Notes under the pieces: model-generated
Told to the model about the DNA's origin: nothing
Database searches by the model: none
What the model saw: the letters and a program-made list of their open reading frames with translations, nothing else
NCBI GenBank assembly: GCA_018826895.1
Contig: JAHJYA010000067.1
Span: 62,001-126,000, forward strand
Length of the DNA stretch: 64,000 bases
From: Gammaproteobacteria bacterium
GTDB taxonomy: Bacteria > Pseudomonadota > Gammaproteobacteria > Pseudomonadales > Pseudomonadaceae
Reading direction: 5' to 3'
Shown: positions 44,954 to 55,645 of the stretch, one piece after another
Layout: the number at the start of each line of letters is the position of its first letter
Numbering within the stretch: position 1 is the stretch's first letter
Made by a program: the position numbers and the translations under genes

Positions 44954-46549
44954 ATGCCCGTACCCGACATGTTCAAGCAAGGCCTGGCGAGCGGCTGGAA
45001 AACCTACGATGGCTCGCGCCTGGACAGCGACATGACCCTGGAGGCCGACGTAGCCATCGTCGGCAGCGGCGCGGGGGGTGGCACCACCGCGGAAATTCTC
45101 AGCGCGGCCGGCTTCAAGGTGCTGCTGATCGAGGAAGGCCCGCTGAAGACCAGCGACGACTTCAAGATGCTCGAAGACCAGGCCTACGCCGAGCTCTACC
45201 AGGAAGGTATTGGCCGTATGAGCAAGGACGGTGCCATCACCATCATGCAGGGCCGTGCGGTGGGCGGCACCACCCTGATCAACTGGACCTCAAGCTTTCG
45301 TACACCCACCCCGACCCTGGAACACTGGGCCAGCGAGCACGGCGTCAAAGGCCACAGCGCCGAGGACATGGCGCCCTGGTTCGAGCGCATGGAGCAACGC
45401 CTGGGCATCGCACCCTGGGCCATGCCACCAAACGCCAACAACGCGGTGATCAGCAGCGGCTGCGACAAGCTCGGCTACAGCTGGCAGACGATTCCGCGCA
45501 ATGTGCGCGGCTGCTGGAACCTTGGCTACTGCGGCATGGGCTGCCCAGTCAACGCCAAGCAGTCGATGCTGGTCACCAGCATTCCCGCCACGTTGGCCAA
45601 AGGCGGCAAGCTGCTCTACCTGGCCCGTGCGCACAAGCTGCTGATTGTCGGCGATCAGGTCACCGGGATCGAATGTCTCGCCATGGATGCGCGCAGCGTG
45701 GCGCCCACGGGTCGCACCATCACCGTCAAGGCTCGGCATTACGTGCTCGCCGGCGGCGGCATCAACACGCCGGGGCTGCTGCTGCGCTCAGGCGCGCCCA
45801 ACCCACACCAGCGCGCCGGCAAACGCACTTACCTGCACCTGGTTAACTTCTCGGCGGCGCTGTTCGAGCAGGTGATCAATCCCTTCTACGGCGCACCACA
45901 GTCGGTCTATTCCGACCATTTCCAATGGCACACCGGCACCGCCGGGCCGCTCTCCTACAAACTCGAAGTGCCACCCCTGCAACCGGCCATCGCGGCCACC
46001 CTGCTTGGCCGTTTTGGCGTCGACAACGCCCTGCGCATGGAGCAACTGCCCAATACCAACGTGATGCTGGCGTTGATGCGCGACGGCTTCCACCCCGACA
46101 GCGCCGAAGGCCGCGTCGAGCTGCGTGGCGACGGCAGCCCGGTGCTCGATTACCCGATGACCGATTACACCTGGGACGGCATCCGCCGCGCCTTTCACAG
46201 CATGGCCGAGATTCAGTTCGCCGCCGGAGCCAAGGCGGTGATGCCCATGCACAGTGACGCTGGCTACGTGAAGAGCCTGGCCGAGGCGACCCGCCTGATT
46301 GATGACCTCAGCCTGACGCTGTACCGCACCCGCCTGGGCAGCGCCCATGTGATGGGCGGCTGCGCCATGGGCGAAGACCCGCGCCAGGCGGTCACCGACA
46401 GCCTCGGCCGCCACCACCAGCTCGGCAACCTGTCGATCCACGACGGCTCGCTATTCCCTACCAGCATCGGCGCCAACCCGCAGCTATCGGTCTACGGCCT
46501 GACCGCCAAGCTGGCCAGCGCCCTGGCCGAGCGCCTGTCGCACGGGTGA
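44954..46549 (+). CDS. GMC-family FAD oxidoreductase (alcohol/choline-dehydrogenase-like)
   Basis: 531 aa. The FAD-binding VAIVGSGAGGGTTAEILSAAG lies near residue 33, followed by a GGTTLINWTSS segment near 102. A cysteine-containing stretch GCWNLGYCGMGCPVNAKQ lies near 192, and the C-terminal VMGGCAMGEDP and SLFPTSIGANPQLSVYGLTAKLA carry the GMC active-site region. It probably oxidises an alcohol to the aldehyde that the operon's dehydrogenase then converts to acid. It has no leader of its own and might ride on the Tat-exported subunit. Confidence 0.9.
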   Translation: MPVPDMFKQGLASGWKTYDGSRLDSDMTLEADVAIVGSGAGGGTTAEILSAAGFKVLLIEEGPLKTSDDFKMLEDQAYAELYQEGIGRMSKDGAITIMQGRAVGGTTLINWTSSFRTPTPTLEHWASEHGVKGHSAEDMAPWFERMEQRLGIAPWAMPPNANNAVISSGCDKLGYSWQTIPRNVRGCWNLGYCGMGCPVNAKQSMLVTSIPATLAKGGKLLYLARAHKLLIVGDQVTGIECLAMDARSVAPTGRTITVKARHYVLAGGGINTPGLLLRSGAPNPHQRAGKRTYLHLVNFSAALFEQVINPFYGAPQSVYSDHFQWHTGTAGPLSYKLEVPPLQPAIAATLLGRFGVDNALRMEQLPNTNVMLALMRDGFHPDSAEGRVELRGDGSPVLDYPMTDYTWDGIRRAFHSMAEIQFAAGAKAVMPMHSDAGYVKSLAEATRLIDDLSLTLYRTRLGSAHVMGGCAMGEDPRQAVTDSLGRHHQLGNLSIHDGSLFPTSIGANPQLSVYGLTAKLASALAERLSHG

Positions 46550-46570
46550 GTCAACCGGGCATCCGCCTGA

Positions 46571-47532
<962 letters not shown>

Positions 47533-47534
47533 CC

Positions 47535-49223
47535 ATGATGCAGACCCGGCACCCGTCCATGCGCCTGCTGTTGGGCGCGCTGTGCCTGGTGCTGGGCCTC
47601 ACCGCCCAGGCGCAACCACAACCCGGCCGCGCGGCCATCGCCAGCGCCCACCCCGCAGCCACCGTGGCCGGCGAAGAAACCCTGGCCCAAGGCGGCAACG
47701 CCTTTGACGCGGCGGTCGCCATCAGCGCCGCCCTGGCGGTGGTCGAACCCTACGGCTCGGGCCTGGGTGGCGGTGGATTCTTTCTGCTGCGCGAAGCGGG
47801 CGAAACCCCGGCCTTTCGTTTTATCGATGCCCGCGAACGCGCGCCCCTGGCCGCCGATGCTGACCTGTACCGCCGCGATGGCAAGGTCCAGCGCGAGCTG
47901 TCGCTGAACGGCGCCCTGGCCGCGGCGATCCCCGGCCTGCCCGCTGCACTGGTCCACCTCGCCGAACGCTACGGCAGCCTGCCCCTGGCCGACAGCCTGG
48001 CCCCGGCTATACGCCTGGCCCGCGACGGTTTCACGGTCGACCGGGTATACCGCGAGCGCGCCACCTGGCGCCTGGCCGCGCTGCGCGATGATCCGGAAAG
48101 CGCCCGTCTGTTTCTCACCGACGGCGAGATACCCGCCGAACTCACCCTGCTGCGCCAACCCGAGCTGGCCACCACCCTGCAACGTCTGGCCGAACAGGGC
48201 CACGCCGGCTTCTATGCCGGGGCCACCGCACACGCTCTGGTCGAAGGCGTGCGTGCCGCCGGCGGCATCTGGCAGCTCGACGACCTGCGCCAGTACCAGG
48301 TGGTCGAGCGCGAGCCACTGCGCGTCAGCCTGAATGAGCAGCGCGAGCTGATCAGCGCCCCACCGCCGTCAGCCGGAGGTCTGGCCATCGCCCAGAGCCT
48401 GCTGATGCTGCAGCAATTGCCCTGGCGCAAGGCCGAGCCGGTGCAGCGAACCCACTATGTGGTCGAGGCCCTGCGCCGCGCCTACCGTGACCGCGGCCTG
48501 CTCGGCGACCCGGATTTCGTACGCAACCCAACCGCACAACTGCTAGCCCCCGCGCACCTGCGCGAGCTGACCCAGAGCATCGACGCCGAGCGTGCCACGC
48601 CCAGCGACCAGCTGGAAGCCGCGCCCGGTATCCACGAAGGCGATCACACCACTCACTTCTCGGTGCTCGACGCCCAGGGCAATGCGGTGGCCGCCACCCT
48701 GTCGATCAACCTGCCATTCGGTGCTGCCTTTACCGTGCCGGGCACTGGCGTACTGCTCAACGACGAGATGGACGACTTCGCCGCCGATGTCGAAGGCGCC
48801 AACGCCTATGGCCTGGTCGGCAGCCACGCCAATGCCATCGCCGCCGGCAAGCGTCCGCTGTCGAGCATGAGCCCGACCTTTATCGAAAGCCCCGAGGCCT
48901 TCACCAGTTTCGGTACACCGGGCGGCAGCCGTATTCCGAGCATGGTGCTGTTGTCGATCCTCGCCTATCTGGATGAGCAGCCCATCGAGCAATGGCCCGC
49001 AGTGGCGCGCTACCACCACCAGTTCCGCCCTGATGTGATCGAGCACGAGCCGGACACCTTCAGCGCCGAACAGCGCCAAGCGCTTGAGGCCCGCGGCCAC
49101 ACCCTAAAAGCCCTCGACCGCACCTACGGCAACCAGCAGGTCTTGCGCTGGAGCAAGCACGACAATCAGGTCGAAGCCGCCAGCGACCCACGCGGCATCG
49201 GCACCTCTGTAGTCACCCCCTAA
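47535..49223 (+). CDS. ggt: Gamma-glutamyltransferase
   Basis: 562-aa periplasmic Ntn hydrolase that cleaves or transfers gamma-glutamyl from glutathione. The signal peptide is RLLLGALCLVLGLTAQAQ. After autocleavage the catalytic Thr leads the small subunit, at the THFSV motif near residue 373 (DHTTHFSVLDAQGNAVA). GSGLGGGGFFLL and PLSSMSPTFI are further family motifs. It starts 3 nt after the ferredoxin stop. Confidence 0.94.
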   Translation: MMQTRHPSMRLLLGALCLVLGLTAQAQPQPGRAAIASAHPAATVAGEETLAQGGNAFDAAVAISAALAVVEPYGSGLGGGGFFLLREAGETPAFRFIDARERAPLAADADLYRRDGKVQRELSLNGALAAAIPGLPAALVHLAERYGSLPLADSLAPAIRLARDGFTVDRVYRERATWRLAALRDDPESARLFLTDGEIPAELTLLRQPELATTLQRLAEQGHAGFYAGATAHALVEGVRAAGGIWQLDDLRQYQVVEREPLRVSLNEQRELISAPPPSAGGLAIAQSLLMLQQLPWRKAEPVQRTHYVVEALRRAYRDRGLLGDPDFVRNPTAQLLAPAHLRELTQSIDAERATPSDQLEAAPGIHEGDHTTHFSVLDAQGNAVAATLSINLPFGAAFTVPGTGVLLNDEMDDFAADVEGANAYGLVGSHANAIAAGKRPLSSMSPTFIESPEAFTSFGTPGGSRIPSMVLLSILAYLDEQPIEQWPAVARYHHQFRPDVIEHEPDTFSAEQRQALEARGHTLKALDRTYGNQQVLRWSKHDNQVEAASDPRGIGTSVVTP

Positions 49224-49319
49224 CGACCTACTGGCACAACGCCACACCCCATGCTAGCCTGCGCGCCCCGCGCCTCCTGGGTGCGGCAGGATTACTATGG
49301 ACAGTCGTAAGGAATACCC

Positions 49320-49748
49320 ATGCCGTACATGCGAATGCTGTTTGCCGCGACCCTGATCGCCCTCACCACCGGCTGCGCCAGCGGCCTGAACTCCTACCAG
49401 AAATCCGAATACGCCTACTTCAAATCCAAGGGAATGGTCGTCGAGGAAAAGAACCCCGGCGCGGGCGCGGCATTGGGCCTGCTGCCAGGCGGCGGCTCGT
49501 TCTACGGCCGTGAATATGGCTTTGGTGTGGTCAACCTGCTGTTCTGGCCGCTGTCGATTCTCTGGGACCCGATCAGCGGCTATGACGCCTCGACCACCAT
49601 TAACTACCACGCCACCAAGGAACACGTGGCCAGCCTGCAGTCCAAGGAAATGGACGAACTCGACAGCTCACTCGCCACCGGCGAGCTGACCATGGCGCAG
49701 TACACCCTGGCCAAGCGCAAGATCGACAAGAAATACCGCTACAACTAA
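49320..49748 (+). CDS. Small lipoprotein of unknown function
   Basis: 142 aa. The signal peptide MRMLFAATLIALTTGC ends in a lipobox, so the mature protein would start at that Cys. A glycine-rich hydrophobic centre (GAGAALGLLPGGGSFYGREYGFGVVNLLFWPLSILWDP) and a lysine-rich tail follow. The tail's LATGELTMAQYTLAKRKID looks like a SHOCT-type short C-terminal motif. It is preceded by AAGGAA and followed by a terminator. Confidence 0.85.
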   Translation: MPYMRMLFAATLIALTTGCASGLNSYQKSEYAYFKSKGMVVEEKNPGAGAALGLLPGGGSFYGREYGFGVVNLLFWPLSILWDPISGYDASTTINYHATKEHVASLQSKEMDELDSSLATGELTMAQYTLAKRKIDKKYRYN

Positions 49749-49802
49749 GGCTCAGGTCGTTCGCGCCTGCGGAGGTGCAATGGCCAGCTCGGCATAGCCA
49801 AT

Positions 49803-49840
49803 AAAAAACGCCGCACTCCTCTCGGAGCTGCGGCGTTTTT
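49803..49840. terminator. Bidirectional intrinsic terminator
   Basis: AAAAACGCCGCA and TGCGGCGTTTTT with a CTCC/GGAG inner stem form a long hairpin with A and T tracts on either side, between the convergent lipoprotein gene and the 49866 gene. Confidence 0.92.
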
Positions 49841-49865
49841 GTACCAGTCGCTTAAGCGGGCAGAT

Positions 49866-50204
49866 TCAGTTCTGCTGGTAGCCACTGCTGGTGCAACCCA
49901 GGCAACGCACAAAGGCCTCACGACCCGGCTCGACTACCAGCGCCTGGCCGGCTTCGCCGACATTGCCGCCCAGCGCAGTGAAGGGCAGGCTAACCACGAA
50001 GGCTGCCGCACCAATGACGGTGGCGCCGATCAGCAGTGGCCGGGCGATCAGCAGGTCACCGATCATCGAGTACGCTTTCGGCGCTTCGACGGTGTAGGTG
50101 GGATCACCGCTGGTATTCTGCTGCGCCACGTCCGCCTGCGCCTGCAGCGCCAGCAAGCCAGTGGTCAGCGCCAGGACAACAGCGGTCGAACGGAACAGTT
50201 TCAT
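49866..50204 (-). CDS. Small exported membrane-associated protein of unknown function
   Basis: 112 aa from the ATG at 50204; the ORF-track start is 19 codons upstream without a leader. The signal peptide is [24 protein letters not shown]. One hydrophobic segment follows ([24 protein letters not shown]). The C-terminal CLGC has two cysteines. I do not recognise a functional domain. Confidence 0.8.
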   Translation of the reverse strand: MKLFRSTAVVLALTTGLLALQAQADVAQQNTSGDPTYTVEAPKAYSMIGDLLIARPLLIGATVIGAAAFVVSLPFTALGGNVGEAGQALVVEPGREAFVRCLGCTSSGYQQN

Positions 50205-50382
50205 GGCGGAATCCTTGAGGTCGGAGGTGGCGTGCCAGTAACTATAACAGCGCCTTGGCAAATGTCAGCGTGACGCCCGTCAATCGCCGAGAAACACGTA
50301 TACCGCCGTTTTAGCCTGAAAGACCGGCGATTGCACTACCCCACCGCGGACGACCCGGGCTCTTGGCGAGCCGAGCGGCCAA

Positions 50383-51195
50383 TCAGCGCTGGCAGCGCGG
50401 GCAGTAGACACTGGCACGCTGGCCCAGCTTGACCTCGCGTAATGTACTGCCACACAGCTTGCAGAACTCGCCGCCACGGCCATAAACGAACAGCTCCTGC
50501 TGGAAATAGCCCGGCTGGCCGTCCCCCCCGACAAAGTCGCGCAGGGTGGTGCCGCCGCGCTCGATGGCATGGGCGAGGATACGTTTGATCTCAGCGGCAA
50601 GCTTCACGTAGCGCGCCCGCGACACAGTACCGGCCTCACGGCGCGGGTCGATACCGGCGGCAAACAGCGCCTCGGAGGCATAGATGTTGCCGACGCCGAC
50701 CACCACGGCGTTGTCCATGATGAACGGTTTGATCGCCATCGCCCGACCGCGCGACAGCTGGAACAATCGCTCGCCATCGAACAAATCGGTCAAGGGTTCT
50801 GGACCGAGTTTGCTCAGCAGCACATGCTCCAGCGGTGCCTGGCTCCAGAGCAGCGCACCAAACCGCCGTGGGTCGGTGTAGCGCAGCGCCAGACCCGACT
50901 CCAGCTCGATGTCGACATGCTCGTGTTTGGCCGCGGGCAAGCCACACTCGACCAGACGCAGGCTGCCGGACATGCCCAGATGGCTGATCAAGCTACCGCT
51001 TTCGGCGCGGATCAGCAGGTATTTGGCACGCCGCTCGACCGCTTCGATGCGCTGCCCGGACAGGCGGATGTCCAGGTCCTCGGGAATCGGCCAGCGCAAG
51101 CGCCGCTCGCGCACGATCACGCGGGTTACGCGTTGACCTTCGAGGTAAGGGGCAATGCCGCGGCGGGTGGTTTCGACTTCGGGCAGTTCAGGCAT
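50383..51195 (-). CDS. mutM: Formamidopyrimidine-DNA glycosylase
   Basis: 270-aa base-excision repair enzyme that removes 8-oxoguanine. The N-terminal [14 protein letters not shown] includes catalytic Pro and Glu, the H2TH region is [18 protein letters not shown], and the C-terminal zinc finger [24 protein letters not shown] is complete. It is monocistronic here. Confidence 0.98.
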   Translation of the reverse strand: MPELPEVETTRRGIAPYLEGQRVTRVIVRERRLRWPIPEDLDIRLSGQRIEAVERRAKYLLIRAESGSLISHLGMSGSLRLVECGLPAAKHEHVDIELESGLALRYTDPRRFGALLWSQAPLEHVLLSKLGPEPLTDLFDGERLFQLSRGRAMAIKPFIMDNAVVVGVGNIYASEALFAAGIDPRREAGTVSRARYVKLAAEIKRILAHAIERGGTTLRDFVGGDGQPGYFQQELFVYGRGGEFCKLCGSTLREVKLGQRASVYCPRCQR

Positions 51196-51270
51196 GTTGG
51201 TAATCAGGGTGCAGACGGCGGGCGGCTACAGTAGCAGCAAGCGGCGGCGCCGGGAACGTGCGGTGGCGCC

Positions 51271-52137
51271 TCAGTTGGCGCCCAGATCGCGGATGCTCTC
51301 GCGCAGGTTCTCGAAGTCGTACTGCGAAAGCCCCACGTACTCCAGCACCAGTTGCTCGATGCTTTGCCACTCGTGATCCACTGCTTGTCCGCCGAGGATC
51401 TGGTGGCAACGGCAAATGTGCTCGGCCATCTTGAGGATCGCCAGCAGGTTTTTCAGCTGTGCATCGCGCGGGCTGTCATCGCTGAAAATAATCAGGGCGT
51501 TGTGGTGGTTGGCAATCGCCTCGCACAGGTGCAGCGGCAGGTTCCACGACTTGGCGGTGAAGTAGCCGACCACCGCATGATTGGTATTGAGCAGACGGTT
51601 CTCGGTATCGACGATGCGCCGTTCAACACTGGCGCTGGCATAAGACTCTTCCAACACAGTCATGTAATTGGGAAAGCGCTTGAGCATCAGCGGGATGCCG
51701 CAATTGTGGAATAACCCCAGGGTATAGGCCTCATCCACCGCTTCGCTGCCAATGCGTTTGGCCAAGGTCAGACAGGTCATGGCCACGTCCTGGGCGGTGT
51801 CCCAGAAGCGGTTGAGGGTGACGATGGTTTCGTCGCTCATCTCGCCCTTGATCGACAGGGCATTGACCATGTTGATCACCGAACGGCTGCCAAGCAGATT
51901 CACCGCCCGCTGGATCGAGCTGACCTTGTTGGCCAGGCCGAAATACGGCGAGTTGACGATTTTCAGCAGCGCACCCGACAACCCGGGATCCTGGCTGATC
52001 AGCTTGGCGATCGCCTTGAGGTCCGGGTTGGGCATCACCTGCTCCATCTGCAGGTCGACCATGATCTGCGGCTGCGGCGGCACGCTGATGCCCTGCAGAA
52101 CCTTATGAATCTGTTCGGCGGTAAGTTCGTGTTCCAT
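51271..52137 (-). CDS. HDOD-domain signalling protein
   Basis: 288 aa from the ATG at 52137 (MEHELTAEQIHKVL); the ORF-track start 30 codons upstream is not conserved-looking. The HDOD domain covers about residues 20-220: IAKLISQDPGLSGALLKIVNSPYFGL, INMVNALSIKG, AYTLGLFHNCGIPLM, CEAIANHHN. These proteins are non-enzymatic relatives of HD hydrolases used in signalling. The target is unknown. Confidence 0.88.
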   Translation of the reverse strand: MEHELTAEQIHKVLQGISVPPQPQIMVDLQMEQVMPNPDLKAIAKLISQDPGLSGALLKIVNSPYFGLANKVSSIQRAVNLLGSRSVINMVNALSIKGEMSDETIVTLNRFWDTAQDVAMTCLTLAKRIGSEAVDEAYTLGLFHNCGIPLMLKRFPNYMTVLEESYASASVERRIVDTENRLLNTNHAVVGYFTAKSWNLPLHLCEAIANHHNALIIFSDDSPRDAQLKNLLAILKMAEHICRCHQILGGQAVDHEWQSIEQLVLEYVGLSQYDFENLRESIRDLGAN

Positions 52138-52409
52138 GTTCGACGACGGCACGGGAAAAGGCTCAGTCTTGGGGCTGTTGAAGAACAACCCAGGCTCTTG
52201 GGGTGAAACAGCCCGCACGAGTAGCACGGTTGCCGCTGCACGACGTGTGGGTATGTTTTACCTGAACTTTCTCGATCTCGCAGATTGGATTTTACATAGC
52301 CCTCAAATAAAGAAGCGCAACGCCCGTTCTCGTCATTCCAACCACCTGAGCGGGCGCTCTCAGCGCCGCAGCCTTTGGTATACTTCCGCTCTTTTTTCGG
52401 AGCCATCCC

Positions 52410-53606
52410 ATGACCCTGCCCAGCCTGCGCCTGAAAGCCAACGCCGATCGACGCCTGCGCGCCGGTCACCTGTGGGTCTACAGCAACGAGATCGACGTCG
52501 CCGCAACGCCTCTGGGCGCTTTTGCCCCCGGTGCCCAGGCAATCCTCGAAGCCGCTGGCGGCAAGCCGCTGGGGGTCGTGGCCATGAGCCCGAACAACCT
52601 GATTTGTGCACGCTTGCTGTCGCGCGACACCCAACACGTATTGGACAAGTCCCTGCTGGTACACCGTCTCAACGTCGCCCTGTCCCTGCGCGAGCGCCTG
52701 TTCGACCAGCCTTGCTACCGTCTGGTCTACGGCGACTCCGACCTGCTGCCAGGCCTGGTGGTCGACCGCTTCTTCGACATCCTGGTGGTGCAGATCGCCT
52801 CCGCGACCATGGAGCAGCACAAGGATGACGTGCTCGCCGCGTTGGTTCAGGTGCTCAAGCCGCGCGGCATTTTGCTCAAGAACGACTCGGCAGCCCGCGA
52901 TGCCGAAGGCCTCAACCGTTACGTGGAAACCGCGTTCGGCGCGGTGCCGGAGTGGGTCGCTCTGGAAGAGAACGGCGTCAAGTTTGAAGCCCCGGTAATC
53001 GACGGCCAGAAAACCGGCTGGTTCTACGACCATCGCATGAACCGCGCGCGCCTCGCCCCTTACGTCAAAGGCAAGCGTGTACTCGACCTGTTCAGCTACA
53101 TCGGCGGCTGGGGCGTGCAGGCCGCCGCGTTCGGCGCCAGCGACGTGATGTGCGTCGACGCTTCGGCCTTCGCCCTGGATGGCGTGGAGCGCAACGCCGC
53201 GCTCAACGGCCTGACCGACCAGGTCGCCTGCGTCGAAGGCGACGTGTTCGAAGCCCTCAAGCAGCTCAAGGCTGCCGAGGAACGCTTCGACGTGATCGTC
53301 GCCGACCCGCCCGCCTTTATCAAACGCAAGAAAGACCTGAAAAACGGCGAAGCCGCCTACCGCCGCCTCAACGAGCAAGCCATGCGCCTGCTCAACAAGG
53401 ACGGCATCCTGATCAGTGCGTCCTGCTCCATGCACCTGGAAGAAGACAACCTGCAGAACATCCTGCTGACCAGCGCCCGCCATCTGGATCGTAATATCCA
53501 GCTGCTCGAACGCGGCGCCCAGGGCCCTGACCATCCGGTGCACCCGGCCATCGCCGAGACCCGCTATATCAAGAGCCTGACGGTGCGCCTGCTGCCCAAT
53601 AGCTAG
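52410..53606 (+). CDS. rlmI: 23S rRNA (cytosine-1962-C5)-methyltransferase RlmI
   Basis: 398 aa. The N-terminal PUA-like RNA-binding domain (LRLKANADRRLRAGHLWVYSNEI) is followed by a Rossmann methyltransferase: VLDLFSYIGGWGVQAAAFGA near residue 226, ADPPAFIKRKKDL near 299, and the catalytic cysteine region SASCSMHLEEDN near 336. It is preceded by a TATACT -10-like box at 52379-52384, without a clear -35. Confidence 0.92.
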   Translation: MTLPSLRLKANADRRLRAGHLWVYSNEIDVAATPLGAFAPGAQAILEAAGGKPLGVVAMSPNNLICARLLSRDTQHVLDKSLLVHRLNVALSLRERLFDQPCYRLVYGDSDLLPGLVVDRFFDILVVQIASATMEQHKDDVLAALVQVLKPRGILLKNDSAARDAEGLNRYVETAFGAVPEWVALEENGVKFEAPVIDGQKTGWFYDHRMNRARLAPYVKGKRVLDLFSYIGGWGVQAAAFGASDVMCVDASAFALDGVERNAALNGLTDQVACVEGDVFEALKQLKAAEERFDVIVADPPAFIKRKKDLKNGEAAYRRLNEQAMRLLNKDGILISASCSMHLEEDNLQNILLTSARHLDRNIQLLERGAQGPDHPVHPAIAETRYIKSLTVRLLPNS

Positions 53607-53839
53607 GTCCGGTGGCTCTGCCTCCTGCAACAGCGAATGCTCGCCCACCTGACGCCCCTGATCCGCCTTCAATGAGGGCGGGCAGGTCCGCTGCCATCAA
53701 CGTCGCCTACACGTACGGATGAATGGCACTGCTGCGTTTCGGCCAAAGCACCTGGCCTTGCCGACATTCGTCTCTAGCCCCCAGCACTTTCCTAAAACTG
53801 ACCCATACTCATTCGTCTTGTACTTAAGGAGGAGGGAGC

Positions 53840-55645
53840 ATGGGCGATTATTCACAGGACGCCGCCCTATTCCGTGCGGTCTTCGACTCCGCACCGCTGG
53901 GGATGGCGCTGCTCGACCTTGAGGGGCGGCTGCAATACGCCAACCCGGCACTGACACAACAGCTTAAATACGCACCGCATGCCCTGGTCGGGAAGTCCCT
54001 CGTCGAGTTGTTACACCCCCAGGACCAAAGCCCCTACCTACAGGCGCTGGAGCAGGCCAAGCGCCTGCAGAAGGATATCGCCTGCGGCGAAATGCGCGTG
54101 CAGCAGGGGGACGATGATTATCTGTGGTTCCGCCTCAACCTCTGCCCGGTGACCGCAGACGAGAACGCCACCAGCCATTACCTGGCACGCCTGGAACAGC
54201 CGCGCACTAACCAAACTCGGGCCGAGCAGGTCTATCTGCTCAGCTTTGCCCTGGATTACACCGCTGACGGCGTGCTGCTGCTGGATGACCAGCTGTGCAT
54301 CCACTACCTCAACGAAGCCGCTAGCCGCCTGCTGGGGCAAGCCAGGCAGTATTTGCTGGGGCAAGGCATTGGCCAGGCGCTGCCACCCTTGGCCCAGCAC
54401 AGTGACGACGACCTGCGCGAAGTCATCGATATGCAGCGCGTGCTGTCCCTGGAGCTGATCCATCCAGCTGACGCGCGGCACTCCCATGTCTCGGTGCAGT
54501 TCAACCGGTTTCGCTATGACCGCCGTGGATACAGCCTGGTGCTGATTCAGGATGTCACCGAGCAGCAGCGCATGGCGACCACCCTGCGGCACAATGAAAG
54601 CCAGTTCCGCGCCCTGATCGAAAACACCCACGACGCGATCGGTCGCCTTACGCCGGACTTCCGCCTGCTCTATGCCAACCCAGCCCTTGAAGCCCTCAGC
54701 CTGCGCCCACTGAGCCAGGCGCAGGGGCGCTCGGCCCGCTACGCCTTTGGCAATAACTCCCAGATCGATATCTGGGCCAGCATGGTGCAAGCCGTGGCGA
54801 GCAGCGGCACCTCAATGGAGGAAGAGCTGATCCACGGGGTCGATGGACCGCCTGATCAGCAACAGCATTACCTCGTGCAGTTGGTCGCTGAGTACAACAC
54901 CCACGGCGAAGTCGCCAGCGTCCTGTCGCTGGCACGCAATATTACCGATATCCGCAAGGCCGAACGGCGTCTCGCCGAAAGTAACCAGCAATTGCGCGAA
55001 CTGGCCAGCCGCCGCGAATCCACCCGCGAGGAGGAGCGCAAGCTGATTGCCCAGGAAATTCATGACGAGCTGGGTCAGCATCTTACCGCCCTACGCATGG
55101 GCATCTCGATGCTACGCCTGCAGTTCGGCGAGCAGGCCCCTGGCCTGAGCGATAAGGTTGAACACCTCATGGCGGTATGTGATCGAACCATTCAGGTGGT
55201 TCGCTCCATCGCCACCAGCCTACGCCCGGCGGCCCTGAACATGGGTCTGTATCCGGCCCTGGAATGGTTGATTGGCGAATTCCGCCAGCACGCGCAGATC
55301 GCCTGTGAGTTCACCACCCACTGCGACGAGCCAGTGCTGGCCGACGACCAGGCGACACGGGCATTCCGCGTCGTTCAGGAGGCCCTGAATAACGTGGCAC
55401 GGCACTCCGGTGCCAGCCGAGCGGAGGTTAGCCTGGAGCGCCTTGATGACATCTACAAACTGGACATCACCGACAACGGCCGCGGCTTCAATACCGCGTC
55501 AGTCAGCAAGCGTTCGCTGGGTTTGACCGGCATGCGTGAGCGGGGCATCAGCCTGGGAGGCGAGGTCGTCATCTTCAGCTACCCCGGGCAGGGCACCACC
55601 GTGCAGGCCACATTTCCCGTCAGCATGCTGCAGGAGGTCTTGTGA
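53840..55645 (+). CDS. Cytosolic multi-PAS sensor histidine kinase (HisKA_3 type)
   Basis: 601 aa, preceded by a strong AAGGAGGAGG site. Three PAS domains are visible: FDSAPLGMALLDLEGRLQYANPAL (15-40), LDYTADGVLLLDDQLCIHYLNEA (135-160), IENTHDAIGRLTPDFRLLYANPAL (255-280). A coiled linker follows, then HisKA_3 EEERKLIAQEIHDELGQHLTALRMGISM near 395-425 and HATPase DNGRGFNT and LGLTGMRERG. No membrane segment is seen, so it senses an internal signal. It is paired by a 4-nt overlap with the NarL-type regulator. Confidence 0.92.
   Translation: MGDYSQDAALFRAVFDSAPLGMALLDLEGRLQYANPALTQQLKYAPHALVGKSLVELLHPQDQSPYLQALEQAKRLQKDIACGEMRVQQGDDDYLWFRLNLCPVTADENATSHYLARLEQPRTNQTRAEQVYLLSFALDYTADGVLLLDDQLCIHYLNEAASRLLGQARQYLLGQGIGQALPPLAQHSDDDLREVIDMQRVLSLELIHPADARHSHVSVQFNRFRYDRRGYSLVLIQDVTEQQRMATTLRHNESQFRALIENTHDAIGRLTPDFRLLYANPALEALSLRPLSQAQGRSARYAFGNNSQIDIWASMVQAVASSGTSMEEELIHGVDGPPDQQQHYLVQLVAEYNTHGEVASVLSLARNITDIRKAERRLAESNQQLRELASRRESTREEERKLIAQEIHDELGQHLTALRMGISMLRLQFGEQAPGLSDKVEHLMAVCDRTIQVVRSIATSLRPAALNMGLYPALEWLIGEFRQHAQIACEFTTHCDEPVLADDQATRAFRVVQEALNNVARHSGASRAEVSLERLDDIYKLDITDNGRGFNTASVSKRSLGLTGMRERGISLGGEVVIFSYPGQGTTVQATFPVSMLQEVL

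Noticed and set aside
52035-53672. 545-aa minus-strand ORF
   Set aside because: Antisense to rlmI, whose family motifs are unambiguous. The joined upstream part covers the HDOD start region in the wrong frame.
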